DNA from: Prevotella sp. KH2C16
GTDB lineage: Bacteria; Bacteroidota; Bacteroidia; Bacteroidales; Bacteroidaceae
DNA: 51,837 nt
Direction of reading: 5' to 3'
Assembly: GCF_900113305.1 (NCBI RefSeq)
Contig: NZ_FOOW01000022.1
Location: 1-51,837, forward strand
This document shows, in pieces, positions 33,781 to 42,238 of this stretch. Made by a program: the position numbers and the translations under genes. Below the pieces are notes generated by a model. That model saw only the letters and a program-made list of their open reading frames with translations. It was not told the origin of the DNA and did not search any database. Numbering within the stretch: position 1 is the stretch's first letter; each line of letters opens with the position of its first letter.

Positions 33781-34599
33781 ATGGCAGCAGGCAAATGGAT
33801 CGGCGGCTTCTTGGGATTCATCATGGGCGGAGGTCCGCTCGGCGCGCTGGCGGGCTTCGTGCTCGGCGCACTTTTCGACGCAGGACTCGACTCCGTTAAT
33901 ACCGCCGACAACACCTATTCAACCCATAACGCCCACGACGGATATTCCGGAAACAGGCAAGACACCTACCAGCAGCACAGAGCCTACGAGGGCGAACGCA
34001 ACAGCTTCCTCTTCTCCTTGCTCGTGCTGGCCTCCTACATTATTCGCGCCGACGGCAGGATCATGCACTCCGAGATGGAGCTTGTGAGACAGTTCCTCCG
34101 CCAGAACTTCGGCGAGGCGGCCGTAAGGCAGGGCGAGCAGATACTCCTCCGACTCTTCGAAGAGGCGAAGAGGATGGGATCCTACGAATACGGCGATACC
34201 ATCCGCAAATGCTGCCAGCAGATCGCAGCCAACATGGCCTACGAACAGCGGCTGCAATTGCTCGACTTCCTGCTCATGATTGCCAAGGCCGACGGCCATG
34301 TCGCCGACTCAGAAGTCGACGCACTCAAGGAGGTGGCACAGCAGCTCGGCCTCTCCGCGGCCGACCTCGACTCCATGCTCAATCTCGAAAAGAAAGACCT
34401 CGAGTCGGCCTACCGCGTGCTCGGCATCGCCCCCACTGCCACCGACGCCGAGGTGAAGGACGCCTACCGGAAGATGGCCTTGCGCCATCATCCTGACCGC
34501 GTGGCCACCCTCGGGGAAGATGTAAAGAAGGCGGCGGAAAGGAAATTCCAGGAAATCAACGACGCCAAAGAGCGCATCTACAAGGCACGGGGTCTCTGA
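33781..34599 (+). CDS. DjlA-like protein: TerB domain plus C-terminal J-domain
   Basis: 272 residues. It opens with a Gly-rich hydrophobic stretch (FLGFIMGGGPLGALAGFVLGALF cut: residues 10-32) that may enter the membrane. A TerB-like helical domain follows (about 75-195; LVLASYIIRADGRIMHSEM and LLMIAKADGHVADSEVDAL each carry a D-G acidic turn). The last 65 residues are a J-domain with the HPD motif (MALRHHPDRV), which stimulates DnaK ATPase. The order matches DjlA, a co-chaperone. It is followed after 15 bases by the glycosylase gene. Confidence 0.9.
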   Translation: MAAGKWIGGFLGFIMGGGPLGALAGFVLGALFDAGLDSVNTADNTYSTHNAHDGYSGNRQDTYQQHRAYEGERNSFLFSLLVLASYIIRADGRIMHSEMELVRQFLRQNFGEAAVRQGEQILLRLFEEAKRMGSYEYGDTIRKCCQQIAANMAYEQRLQLLDFLLMIAKADGHVADSEVDALKEVAQQLGLSAADLDSMLNLEKKDLESAYRVLGIAPTATDAEVKDAYRKMALRHHPDRVATLGEDVKKAAERKFQEINDAKERIYKARGL

Positions 34600-34614
34600 A
34601 AAACCTACCAAAAT

Positions 34615-35211
34615 ATGGAAAAAGAAAGATGCAACTGGGCGTGGAGCCTCAAACCGGGAATTTATCAGGACTACCACGACCACGCATGGGGCATCCCCGT
34701 GCACGACGACTGGCGGCATTATGAGTTTCTCTTGATGGAATGCCTCTCGTGCGGCCTCAGCTTCGAGCTCATGCTCCGAAAGCAGGAGGTGTTCCGCAAG
34801 TGCTTCGCCGACTTCGACTTCGAGCAGGTGGCGCACTTCAGCGAGACCGACATCGAGCGCATCCTAAACACCGAAGGCATGATCCGCTCCCGCCGGAAAG
34901 TGGAGGCAATGATTTCGAATGCCGCCTGCTTCATCAAGGTCAGGCACGAGTTCGGCAGCTTCGACCGATATATCTGGTCGTTCAGCCAGGGCAAAACGCT
35001 GGTCTACAAGTCTCACCAGATCGAGGTTCCCGTGAGGAACGAGCTCTCCGACCGCGTGGCAAAAGACCTCCGGCGGCGAGGGTTCAAGTATGTGGGCACT
35101 GTGATAACCTACTCCCACCTGCAGGCCATCGGCATCATCAACGACCACCAACGCTGCTGTTTCCGCTACGAGGAGATAAACCGCATGGCCGACATCGAGT
35201 TCCGCCCGTGA
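34615..35211 (+). CDS. tag: DNA-3-methyladenine glycosylase I
   Basis: 198 residues. It removes 3-methyladenine from alkylated DNA in base excision repair. Family features: CNWAW near the start (Cys6), YHDHAWGIPVHDDWRHYEFL, FEQVAHFSETDIERIL, IRSRRKVEAMISNA, IWSFSQGK, LRRRGFKYVGTVITYSHLQAIGIINDH (in pieces), ending with HQRCC. Cys6, a His near residues 21-23 and the late His and Cys are the zinc ligands of Tag. Length is normal. It lies 15 bases after the J-domain gene, so the two share a transcript. Confidence 0.95.
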   Translation: MEKERCNWAWSLKPGIYQDYHDHAWGIPVHDDWRHYEFLLMECLSCGLSFELMLRKQEVFRKCFADFDFEQVAHFSETDIERILNTEGMIRSRRKVEAMISNAACFIKVRHEFGSFDRYIWSFSQGKTLVYKSHQIEVPVRNELSDRVAKDLRRRGFKYVGTVITYSHLQAIGIINDHQRCCFRYEEINRMADIEFRP

Positions 35212-35232
35212 GCATGGAGCTTCACCCTGCTT

Positions 35233-35313
35233 TCCTTTTAGCGGTCTTTTACTCTCCTTTTAGCGGTCTTTTATTCTCCTTTTAGCCGCCTTTTACTCTC
35301 CTTTTAGCCGTTA
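35233..35313. repeat. Tandem 22-bp repeat, 3.7 copies, with an 11-bp half period
   Basis: Full units start at 35233, 35255 and 35277 and a partial fourth at 35299. The first begins CCTTTTAGCGGTCTTTTA one base in. CTTTTA recurs about every 11 bases, so each unit is two similar halves. Two of the units have GCGG and the later ones GCCG. It lies just after the stop of tag, with no dyad symmetry. Confidence 0.9.
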
Positions 35314-35315
35314 AC

Positions 35316-35555
35316 AGTAAATATATAGCCTGAGTAAAGGGAAAACATAGCGATACAGTTATGGTCCATCAGGGGGCAAATGGAGAGATAAACTCCTGAC
35401 AATCAACAGCTATCATCACCTCGTGTAGGCATCAGTACTTGCTGAAAAGTTCGGAGATAATCTCATGTCTGTGTGTGTGCTCACGGCGTTGGAGGTCTGT
35501 CAGAGACCCTCCGACCCGTTTCCGTCCAGGGTTAAATGCTTCTGACAAAGCTGCC
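35316..35555. other. Intergenic region with a hairpin
   Basis: No gene is seen. GGAGGTCT (35491-35498), a five-base loop and AGACCCTCC (35504-35512) form a stem with one bulge, without a T-run after it. It may be an end-of-transcript structure for tag. Confidence 0.4.
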
Positions 35556-35608
35556 AAAAAAACCCCAATCAATCATTAAGAGTTAGAATTCTTAATGAAC
35601 GATTGGGG
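35556..35608 (-). terminator. Strong intrinsic terminator of the M16-SusCD-TlpA operon
   Basis: Minus-strand hairpin between 35608 and 35563: CCCCAATC at the base, 17 of 19 pairs matching, loop of eight, followed directly by seven T (35562-35556). It lies about 110 bases after the last stop of the operon (35717). Confidence 0.85.
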
Positions 35609-35716
35609 ATTAGTCCACACGCTATCAAGGTGCCCCTTGCGCTTTATGTTGCTTATAAAAGCAAGCCCATCCAGCAAATCTTCAGATTTAATCCTATCTG
35701 CCCATGGACAATGCCG

Positions 35717-36883
35717 TTATTGCATCAATTCCTTTACTTTATTCACAAGCTCCTCTCCGCGCAGATTGAGGGCAATGGCCTTGCCGTCCGGATCAACCAA
35801 TACTATCTTTGGGATGGCCTCTATCCCTAACATCTTGGCTGCCGGGGAACCCCACCCAAACAGGTCGGAAGCATGAATCCAGTGAGGCTGGGCCAGATTA
35901 TTCTGCGTCATAGCCGCCTTCCAATTGGCCGCCTTGTTGTCGAGTGAGAAACTGATGAGGGCAAACTTGTCGCTCTTGCCCTTGACCAGGTCATAGACCG
36001 AGCGTACAAATGGCAGTTCGCGCAGGCAAGGCGCACACCAACTGGCCCAGAAGTCGATGATGACAAACTTGCCTCGGAAATCACTCAGATATCGTGTCGT
36101 ACCATCGGCAAGCGGCAGTTTAATATCCGGGAGTTCAGATCCGACCTTCAGATTCTGTGATTTAATATAGTTGGAAAAAGACCGGTAGTAAGGATGCTGA
36201 TGTAATTCTGGCGCCAAGGCCTTCAGCAACTTCTCGGCATAGCTCTGGTCGAAGTTGTAGCTTAGTTCGTGTTCCAACATGAAAGGGGCTAAAGGCGAAT
36301 CACCATGGTCGAGCAAGAACTGGATGCGGTCGGCGTCGCACAGGAGCAATTCGGCCGCTCCCAAACGCAACACCCTTTCCCATCCGGCGGGTGAGTCTAT
36401 GTAAGCCTCGCCCCGCTGCTTGATCAACTGCTTGAGAGAGTCTTGCTGCACGGCCACGCATCGCTGCGAAATAGCCTTGTATTCCACATTCAGATTGTTG
36501 GTAGGTGTGCCCTCCACTATAGCGCCACTGGCATAGGCCGCCTCCCGGATACTGACTTTCACCGTTCCAGACTCCACCCAAAGCGGTATGTTCCCATTGT
36601 CAAAGCCCGTGATGAAATACACCATGACGGGCTCATCCTGCTGCAAATGACGGGTAAACTTGAAATTGCCCTGGCTCACCGCACAGGAATCTATATGCAC
36701 AAACTGGTCGAACTCGTCCAACCGGCTCAGATATACCTTACGCACCACATCACGGGTGTAGCATAGTGAATCCTTATCCATATGGCCCACGATGCTACAT
36801 ACGCCTTGCGCATCCACATCCAGGACTGACATTAATATTACGCTCATGACACAGCACAAGCGAACAAGCCGTTTCTTATTCAT
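35717..36883 (-). CDS. TlpA-type thioredoxin, third of three (CAPC active site)
   Basis: 388 residues from the ATG at 36883; a GTG 17 codons earlier lies deep in the preceding gene. Signal peptide MNKKRLVRLCCVMSVILMSVLDVDA. Residues 28-130 are a DUF4369-type beta-domain (YFITGFDNGNIPLWVESGTVKV) and 245-388 a thioredoxin fold with DFWASWCAPCLRELPF: Cys283 and Cys286. A periplasmic or surface dithiol oxidoreductase is likely. The CAPC motif differs from the CGPC of its two neighbours. It is closely similar to the preceding gene's product (both have TGFDNG and GTP-NN-N-EY), so they are tandem duplicates. Last gene of the operon. Confidence 0.88.
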   Translation of the reverse strand: MNKKRLVRLCCVMSVILMSVLDVDAQGVCSIVGHMDKDSLCYTRDVVRKVYLSRLDEFDQFVHIDSCAVSQGNFKFTRHLQQDEPVMVYFITGFDNGNIPLWVESGTVKVSIREAAYASGAIVEGTPTNNLNVEYKAISQRCVAVQQDSLKQLIKQRGEAYIDSPAGWERVLRLGAAELLLCDADRIQFLLDHGDSPLAPFMLEHELSYNFDQSYAEKLLKALAPELHQHPYYRSFSNYIKSQNLKVGSELPDIKLPLADGTTRYLSDFRGKFVIIDFWASWCAPCLRELPFVRSVYDLVKGKSDKFALISFSLDNKAANWKAAMTQNNLAQPHWIHASDLFGWGSPAAKMLGIEAIPKIVLVDPDGKAIALNLRGEELVNKVKELMQ

Positions 36884-38051
36884 AGGTTTCCACTCCTTCC
36901 AAAATGTTTTTGATTTTATTGACCATCTCTTCACCTCGCAAATCGAAAGCTACAATCTGCCCCTTGGGGTTCAACAGCACCGTACGGGGCACGGCTTCAA
37001 CCTTGTAGAGCTTGGCAGCATCGGATCCCCAGCCCTTCAATGTCGACACATGAAGCCAATGGGGATGCGTGAGCGCATTTGCCCCTATGCAGTTTAGCCA
37101 GTCGTTTTTCTTGGTGTCAATCGAATAACTCAGGATGACAAAGTTATCATGACCCTCCGACAGCCTCAAGGCTTCACGCAAGTGGGGGAATTCACGGCGG
37201 CACGGGCCGCACCAACTGGCCCAGAAATCAAGCAGGACATACTTGCCTTTCAGCTCGGACAGCGACAGATTCTTGCCTTCCGGCGTCATTGCCGTGAAGT
37301 CGGGACCTTCGCTGCCAACCTTCAAGTTGGCTGCTTTCAGCGAATTGACAATTTCCTTATACATCGGATGCGACTTCAGCGATGGATCCAAAGCCCGGAG
37401 CAGTTCACGCTCCACGAACTTAGGAACAAACATCGACATGAGATCATAGCGGATAATGTAAAGCGAAACAGGCGATTGATAGTGGCGGGCAACAAACTTC
37501 ATGGCAGCCGTCTTGAAAGCCAAGGTGTTCCGGTAGAATACTGAGGTCTGATAAGGCAGGAACTTTGCCTCCGAGTCCACGATCTCAGCATGCTCGCGGC
37601 GCAGCCTTTCCATCGCCTCACGCGACTTGCCGACCACCTCGGCATACAGCTGCTGATACTCAGAGTTCACATTGTTGGCGGGGGTACCGTGGGCTTTGGC
37701 AGCATTGGGATAGCGGCCGTCGAACGGATCGATAATGATATTGCCTGGTTCGAGAAACAGAGTTATGCCGCCATTGTCGAATCCTGTAATGGAATAGGAC
37801 TCCGGCACGGCCGGCGCCGTGCCACGGAAAGAGAACTGCCTGTTTATGACTTTGGCCGAATCGACAACTACCAACATGCCATCTTCGTCATGACTGAGAT
37901 ATACCTTTTGAATCTTTGCCTTGGTGTTGCGCAGCGAGTCAGTCGTCATCGTTCCATGTATGACAAACTTGCCTCGTGTCTGCGCTAAGCTGTTCATGGC
38001 CAGCAGCAATGCCAGCAAGTACAGGAAAAATCTTTTTTGCATTTGAATCAT
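36876..38051 (-). CDS. TlpA-type thioredoxin with DUF4369, second of three (CGPC)
   Basis: 391 residues. Signal peptide MIQMQKRFFLYLLALLLAMN then SLAQ; Met4 is an alternative start. DUF4369-type domain at about 28-130 (ITGFDNGGITLFLEPGNIIID), a helical middle (130-240), then the thioredoxin domain (245-391) with LDFWASWCGPCRREFPH: Cys281 and Cys284. It ends overlapping the start of the third TlpA gene by eight bases, which suggests coupled translation. In the family such proteins reduce disulfides in exported substrates. The partner here is probably the SusCD cargo, which is inference. Confidence 0.9.
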   Translation of the reverse strand: MIQMQKRFFLYLLALLLAMNSLAQTRGKFVIHGTMTTDSLRNTKAKIQKVYLSHDEDGMLVVVDSAKVINRQFSFRGTAPAVPESYSITGFDNGGITLFLEPGNIIIDPFDGRYPNAAKAHGTPANNVNSEYQQLYAEVVGKSREAMERLRREHAEIVDSEAKFLPYQTSVFYRNTLAFKTAAMKFVARHYQSPVSLYIIRYDLMSMFVPKFVERELLRALDPSLKSHPMYKEIVNSLKAANLKVGSEGPDFTAMTPEGKNLSLSELKGKYVLLDFWASWCGPCRREFPHLREALRLSEGHDNFVILSYSIDTKKNDWLNCIGANALTHPHWLHVSTLKGWGSDAAKLYKVEAVPRTVLLNPKGQIVAFDLRGEEMVNKIKNILEGVETYE

Positions 38052-38080
38052 AAAATATTAGAGATTAATTTTTGTCTGAA

Positions 38081-39193
38081 TTACTTAAGATGATTGCCCA
38101 GAAAATCCTCAAGAGCATCGCCACGGAGGTCTCTGGCGATGATGTGATTGTCGGCGTCGAGAATGAAGATTGCTGGAATAGCCGTCACATTATAAGTACG
38201 GGCAGCCTCGTCGTTCCATCCTTTGAGCGAAGAAACCTGCGCCCAGGGTAGTGCGTCTTTCCTGACGGCGTCTTCCCAAGAGGCCCGTTTGTCATCAAGC
38301 GAAACGCTGACTATTTCCAGTCCCTTAGCGTGATAAGCAGCATAAATACGCTTCAGCGAAGGATTATTCAAGCGGCAAGGCCCACACCAGCTGGCCCAGA
38401 AGTCAACAATCTTAATCTTTCCAAGCATTTTACTCAAAGTAAAGGGCTTATTATCGATAGTCGGCATGGTAAAATCGGGCGCCAGCCTACCACTAGAGAG
38501 TTTGCCCAACCGAACTATACGCTGCTGTAAGATCCGGCCACATATCGAAGACCGGGCACCAGCACCTAACTTATCGAAGAGTTGCATACTCTCGGTTGCG
38601 TTCAGATTCTTGCTCTGCGCAGTAGCCAAAGCATCGTAGGCCGACAGCAGGTTGTCGTTATCAGCATGAAAACGGTCAGCAGTCTCCTGCAAGCCGTGCC
38701 GATACTGCTCGATGGAATCATTCACCAGACTGGCACTCCGATATTTCATGGCCCGTTTCAGGCTATCGTAAAGTTCCTCCAACTGGTTGATTTTCTTCTT
38801 CTGTCGTTGAATGTCCTCACCATAAGACAGATAGGCTGCCTGCATCTTCCCACCTCGGATGTAACTATCGTTGCCGTTAGAAAGCAATGCCTCGTAGCGC
38901 GTATTGGGCTCAGCAAAAAGTTGAAAGCCTCCATTATAACCCGCGATAACCAGCATGGCCACGATAGGCTCCTCTAAATGAGCCTTCAATGTGAAGCGGG
39001 GCGACTTGAAGTCAGCATATGCCAGTGTATCCTGTCTGGATTCCCCGGTGCGGACGACCATCAACAGACGGCCTTGCTCGATGCCTTCTATCTTACCGGC
39101 AATAGTGACATCGCCTTGGTCAGCCCATCCCAGGCATGGGATAAGGGCCAGCAAAAGTGAACACATAAAAGTTTTTTTCATCAGCTCCATCAT
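38081..39193 (-). CDS. TlpA-type thioredoxin with DUF4369, first of three (CGPC)
   Basis: 370 residues as drawn; the ATG at 39181 gives the tidier signal peptide MKKTFMCSLLLALIPCLGWA and is an equally good start. DUF4369-like domain at 25-115 (DVTIAGKIEGIEQGRLLMVV, GYNGGFQLFAEPNTRYE), a coiled-coil-like helical stretch at 125-200 rich in Lys and Glu, then the thioredoxin domain with VDFWASWCGPCRLNNPSL: Cys270 and Cys273. It is more distant from the other two than they are from each other. Only two bases separate it from the PKD-like gene. Confidence 0.9.
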   Translation of the reverse strand: MMELMKKTFMCSLLLALIPCLGWADQGDVTIAGKIEGIEQGRLLMVVRTGESRQDTLAYADFKSPRFTLKAHLEEPIVAMLVIAGYNGGFQLFAEPNTRYEALLSNGNDSYIRGGKMQAAYLSYGEDIQRQKKKINQLEELYDSLKRAMKYRSASLVNDSIEQYRHGLQETADRFHADNDNLLSAYDALATAQSKNLNATESMQLFDKLGAGARSSICGRILQQRIVRLGKLSSGRLAPDFTMPTIDNKPFTLSKMLGKIKIVDFWASWCGPCRLNNPSLKRIYAAYHAKGLEIVSVSLDDKRASWEDAVRKDALPWAQVSSLKGWNDEAARTYNVTAIPAIFILDADNHIIARDLRGDALEDFLGNHLK

Positions 39194-39195
39194 GT

Positions 39196-40899
39196 TTATA
39201 AGTTAGGGACTTGATAAGAATATTCATGTACGAACTGAATATCAGCAATGTTACCGAATGCCTGTCCGTCTTTATCCTGCGAATAAACCGGCATCTGGTA
39301 AGACTCATCAACATCACCTCCGGTCGTCAGTTTGATTTCCGTAACAGCACCCTTGCTGCCCTGGTTCAGGCCGATTGTCAGATAACGGCCGAGATCCGCG
39401 CTGTAAAGTAGCGTATTGTTCTCCCGGAACTTCATGCAAGCTACATCATAACCGACAGGCGCAGTGTAGATAATGACTTTATCCCCATTACTTATATTGT
39501 AGCGGATGATGTTGGCGCCGTCGATATAGAACACATAATTGGTCGGGAACCATGTGTTGTAACAAATTGAATTGATGTCGCTGGGCGAGAAACCTTCGAG
39601 CACCTGGCCCTTGACGGTATAGGCCGGGCCGTCAGAATCATTCGGGCCATCGCCTGAACCACCGTTGTCGTCCTTTCCAGAACGGGTTGGTATGAGTTCG
39701 TAAAGGTAGTATTGGTTCTGCGTATCTTTAAAGATGAAGAACGGGTGTTCGTTCGAATAGTTCTCCCGATACTGGATAAAGCCATACAGGCCGGTCTTGC
39801 CCACGGGCGATAAGGCCTCGGGCAAGGTGGAGAAGTCTACCTGTGCATCAAGCAGCGGATTGGAGAGCTGGGCGTAATAGGCTTCCTGCTCACCCCAAAT
39901 GCCATAGCTGTCATCACGGTTGACATGCAGGAAACGATTATTCTTTCCATCCCAGAAGACAAATTCCTCACTGGTAATGGCGCCGGCAGTCACCCGATAG
40001 TTGTTCTCACTTCCTTCTTGAGACGGGAATTTGAAAGAGAGCATGGCCCGGGCCGTCACGAAACGACCGTCCTTACCTATAATGTAATAATAATCCGACT
40101 GGTTGGAAGGATCGCCCACCATACCGATTTTCTCCACAGGAATAACGCCCTGACTGGAATAAGGCAGCACATAATTCCTGTAATTATCCAGTTTCTGGTC
40201 GAGACCAAAAGGTTTGAATACCTTTGCTTCTGCACCATTTTGGAAAGCTATGAGGTTGTCCGACTCTACAAGTTGGGTATAATTGACAAATGTCATGGTG
40301 GCCTGATACATCAACTTAGAAGTATTGGCAAAAGGATTTCCCCCGTTCGGATGAACCAAAGCGTAAGCATCGGTATGCACATTGACATTGGTGCCTACTT
40401 TTTCTATATTACCCAAGTGCATATTGCCGGACATTCCGTGCAACACAAATATACTGTTCTTGAAGATGGGGCGTGTAGCAACATTGAATTGCGTGTAGTT
40501 TGATAAGCCTGTTATCTGATCGTGAATTTCTAACATCACATTATATGCAGTAGCCTTCCCCACTGGAAGCACTACATCCATATAACCTTTGGTCGTCAGC
40601 GTATCTTTTACTTTCACGCCATTTTTCGTATAACTGCGTATCCAGGTGAAATCAAGATTCTCCAGACTACTGACCAATGACTGCTTGCAATTGACAAAGA
40701 CTCGCTGAAGTGTATCGGCAGCCGTCAACGGTTGCGTAAACTCTATGGTCAATCCATTTAATTGCTGTTCGGCTTCAGGTGTAAATTTCACCGAGTCGAT
40801 GGCATTTACCTTGTCAAAGGTGTAATCGTAGTTTCCCTTATCCTCATAGCATGAAGCCAACAGTAGGACGAGGCCCAATGGAAATAATATCTTTTTCAT
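39196..40899 (-). CDS. PKD-like family surface lipoprotein
   Basis: 567 residues. Lipobox LLASC (Cys17) followed by YEDKGNYDY, the opening I know from the PKD-like family lipoproteins that accompany SusC/SusD. Residues 25-135 form an Ig/PKD-like domain and the rest is beta-rich with repeated FVLHGMSGNMH, YYYIIGKDGRF and YVFYIDGANIIRYNISNGD stretches, consistent with a propeller; DDNGGSGDGPNDSDGP (about residue 420) is a flexible acidic loop. No catalytic motif is seen. It is presumably a surface ligand-binding component of the transporter. Spacing: 21 bases after the DUF4843-type gene and 2 bases before the first TlpA gene. Confidence 0.8.
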   Translation of the reverse strand: MKKILFPLGLVLLLASCYEDKGNYDYTFDKVNAIDSVKFTPEAEQQLNGLTIEFTQPLTAADTLQRVFVNCKQSLVSSLENLDFTWIRSYTKNGVKVKDTLTTKGYMDVVLPVGKATAYNVMLEIHDQITGLSNYTQFNVATRPIFKNSIFVLHGMSGNMHLGNIEKVGTNVNVHTDAYALVHPNGGNPFANTSKLMYQATMTFVNYTQLVESDNLIAFQNGAEAKVFKPFGLDQKLDNYRNYVLPYSSQGVIPVEKIGMVGDPSNQSDYYYIIGKDGRFVTARAMLSFKFPSQEGSENNYRVTAGAITSEEFVFWDGKNNRFLHVNRDDSYGIWGEQEAYYAQLSNPLLDAQVDFSTLPEALSPVGKTGLYGFIQYRENYSNEHPFFIFKDTQNQYYLYELIPTRSGKDDNGGSGDGPNDSDGPAYTVKGQVLEGFSPSDINSICYNTWFPTNYVFYIDGANIIRYNISNGDKVIIYTAPVGYDVACMKFRENNTLLYSADLGRYLTIGLNQGSKGAVTEIKLTTGGDVDESYQMPVYSQDKDGQAFGNIADIQFVHEYSYQVPNL

Positions 40900-40920
40900 A
40901 AATGTTTTCCTTTCCAGTTC

Positions 40921-42207
40921 TTATTCTATAACAGGGAATGTAAAATCATAGCTGCCTCCTACCATGGCACTTCTGAAGAGCTCGTTGCAGGCTTTGATAG
41001 CGTCTTCACCGCCAATCGACATATCCCACGATACACTTCCCCACTCATTCATGACGGGGAACATCTGGTTGAGCACAAAACTGCTACCCTTTTCCTTCAG
41101 CCAAGTCTTGATCATAAACTTATATTTTGCTTCTGAATAAGGGCCATAATACTGCTCTATCATATCAGAACCACCACTCGAGTCAGACCAGGCTGCCGGT
41201 TCCACGACATCGTAGTCAACATCAGCAAACATAGGAATATAAAAATAGCCTTTATAGGAATCACCTGGACGCCAGCCATCATAATAGAACATATTGTATT
41301 TTTCCATCATTTCACTGACTGCAACACTATTCAATTGCTTCAATCCGGCCACATCTGTATGGAATGTTTCATATTCATTACGAGTGGTTACACCGAGCGC
41401 ATTACAGATAGCGGCAAAATTAGAGGAGCGATACGCGCCCAGATATTGTTCGATTTGCTGATTCCAATACCATGGTTTGGGGTAATTGAAGCCATCTTCC
41501 GTGATAAACGGGATATCGACGGTTACAGGATCATCAAGATGACTCTGCTTCCAAATGCGCAGACTGTCTACGCTTTCCTGGTTCCACTGCACGATTTTGT
41601 AGTAATCATTACTTTTGTAGAATGTATTGTTTTGAGTTAAATTGACCAAGAAAATATGTTTGTCAACCGACCAATCACCCAAATACATCTGAATCATGCC
41701 CCATGCATCCCACTCCTTAGGCTTCGAGAACGACTCCGTCGCATGGATCACATACTCTTGGAAGCCTTTCACACCGGCACCAATCTGTGACTCAGGATCG
41801 TCATTGGCAATGTAAACAACAGCCACATAATCCGTATCACGCACTTCGGGACGCATCACATTGACGGTTACGACTTTCTCCATCGTGTCCGGGGCAAACA
41901 CCACTACCGGGAACTCTACCTGCAACTGTGGATGATTGCCCAACGCCTTCGACTTCAGCACAACCTTGCGATCGGTCCCGGCCTTCAGCCCCATCACCTT
42001 GAGCTTCAAGGTTACGGGCAAGGAGGCAGGATTGCCAAGTACATAGTCGGCAAAGTTGATAGTCTGCTGCAATGCGGAGACATTGTCATAGTTAAAATAG
42101 ACGCCATCGCCATTTGCGCCATAGACTTCTATTTCCTCATGGCTGCAAGCACATAAGGTCAGTCCCAACCCCATGGTTAATATGATATTTGAAATTAAAT
42201 ATTTCAT
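40921..42207 (-). CDS. DUF4843-type SusCD-associated lipoprotein
   Basis: 428 residues. Signal peptide MKYLISNIILTMGLGLTLCAC; the Cys within LCAC is the likely lipidation site. The N-terminal 210 residues (YFNYDNVSALQQTINFAD, LPVTLKLKVMG, VVLKSKALGNHPQLQVEFPV, CEPARATE long beta-strands such as VVYIANDD) fit DUF4843, a beta-sandwich family found next to SusD. The C-terminal half is helical and Trp/Tyr-rich with no known motif. It probably sits on the cell surface with SusD and the PKD-like protein and takes part in substrate binding. The function is unproven for the whole family. Confidence 0.78.
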   Translation of the reverse strand: MKYLISNIILTMGLGLTLCACSHEEIEVYGANGDGVYFNYDNVSALQQTINFADYVLGNPASLPVTLKLKVMGLKAGTDRKVVLKSKALGNHPQLQVEFPVVVFAPDTMEKVVTVNVMRPEVRDTDYVAVVYIANDDPESQIGAGVKGFQEYVIHATESFSKPKEWDAWGMIQMYLGDWSVDKHIFLVNLTQNNTFYKSNDYYKIVQWNQESVDSLRIWKQSHLDDPVTVDIPFITEDGFNYPKPWYWNQQIEQYLGAYRSSNFAAICNALGVTTRNEYETFHTDVAGLKQLNSVAVSEMMEKYNMFYYDGWRPGDSYKGYFYIPMFADVDYDVVEPAAWSDSSGGSDMIEQYYGPYSEAKYKFMIKTWLKEKGSSFVLNQMFPVMNEWGSVSWDMSIGGEDAIKACNELFRSAMVGGSYDFTFPVIE

Positions 42208-42238
42208 AAGCTACAATTTAAATTAAGGTGTACTTTAA

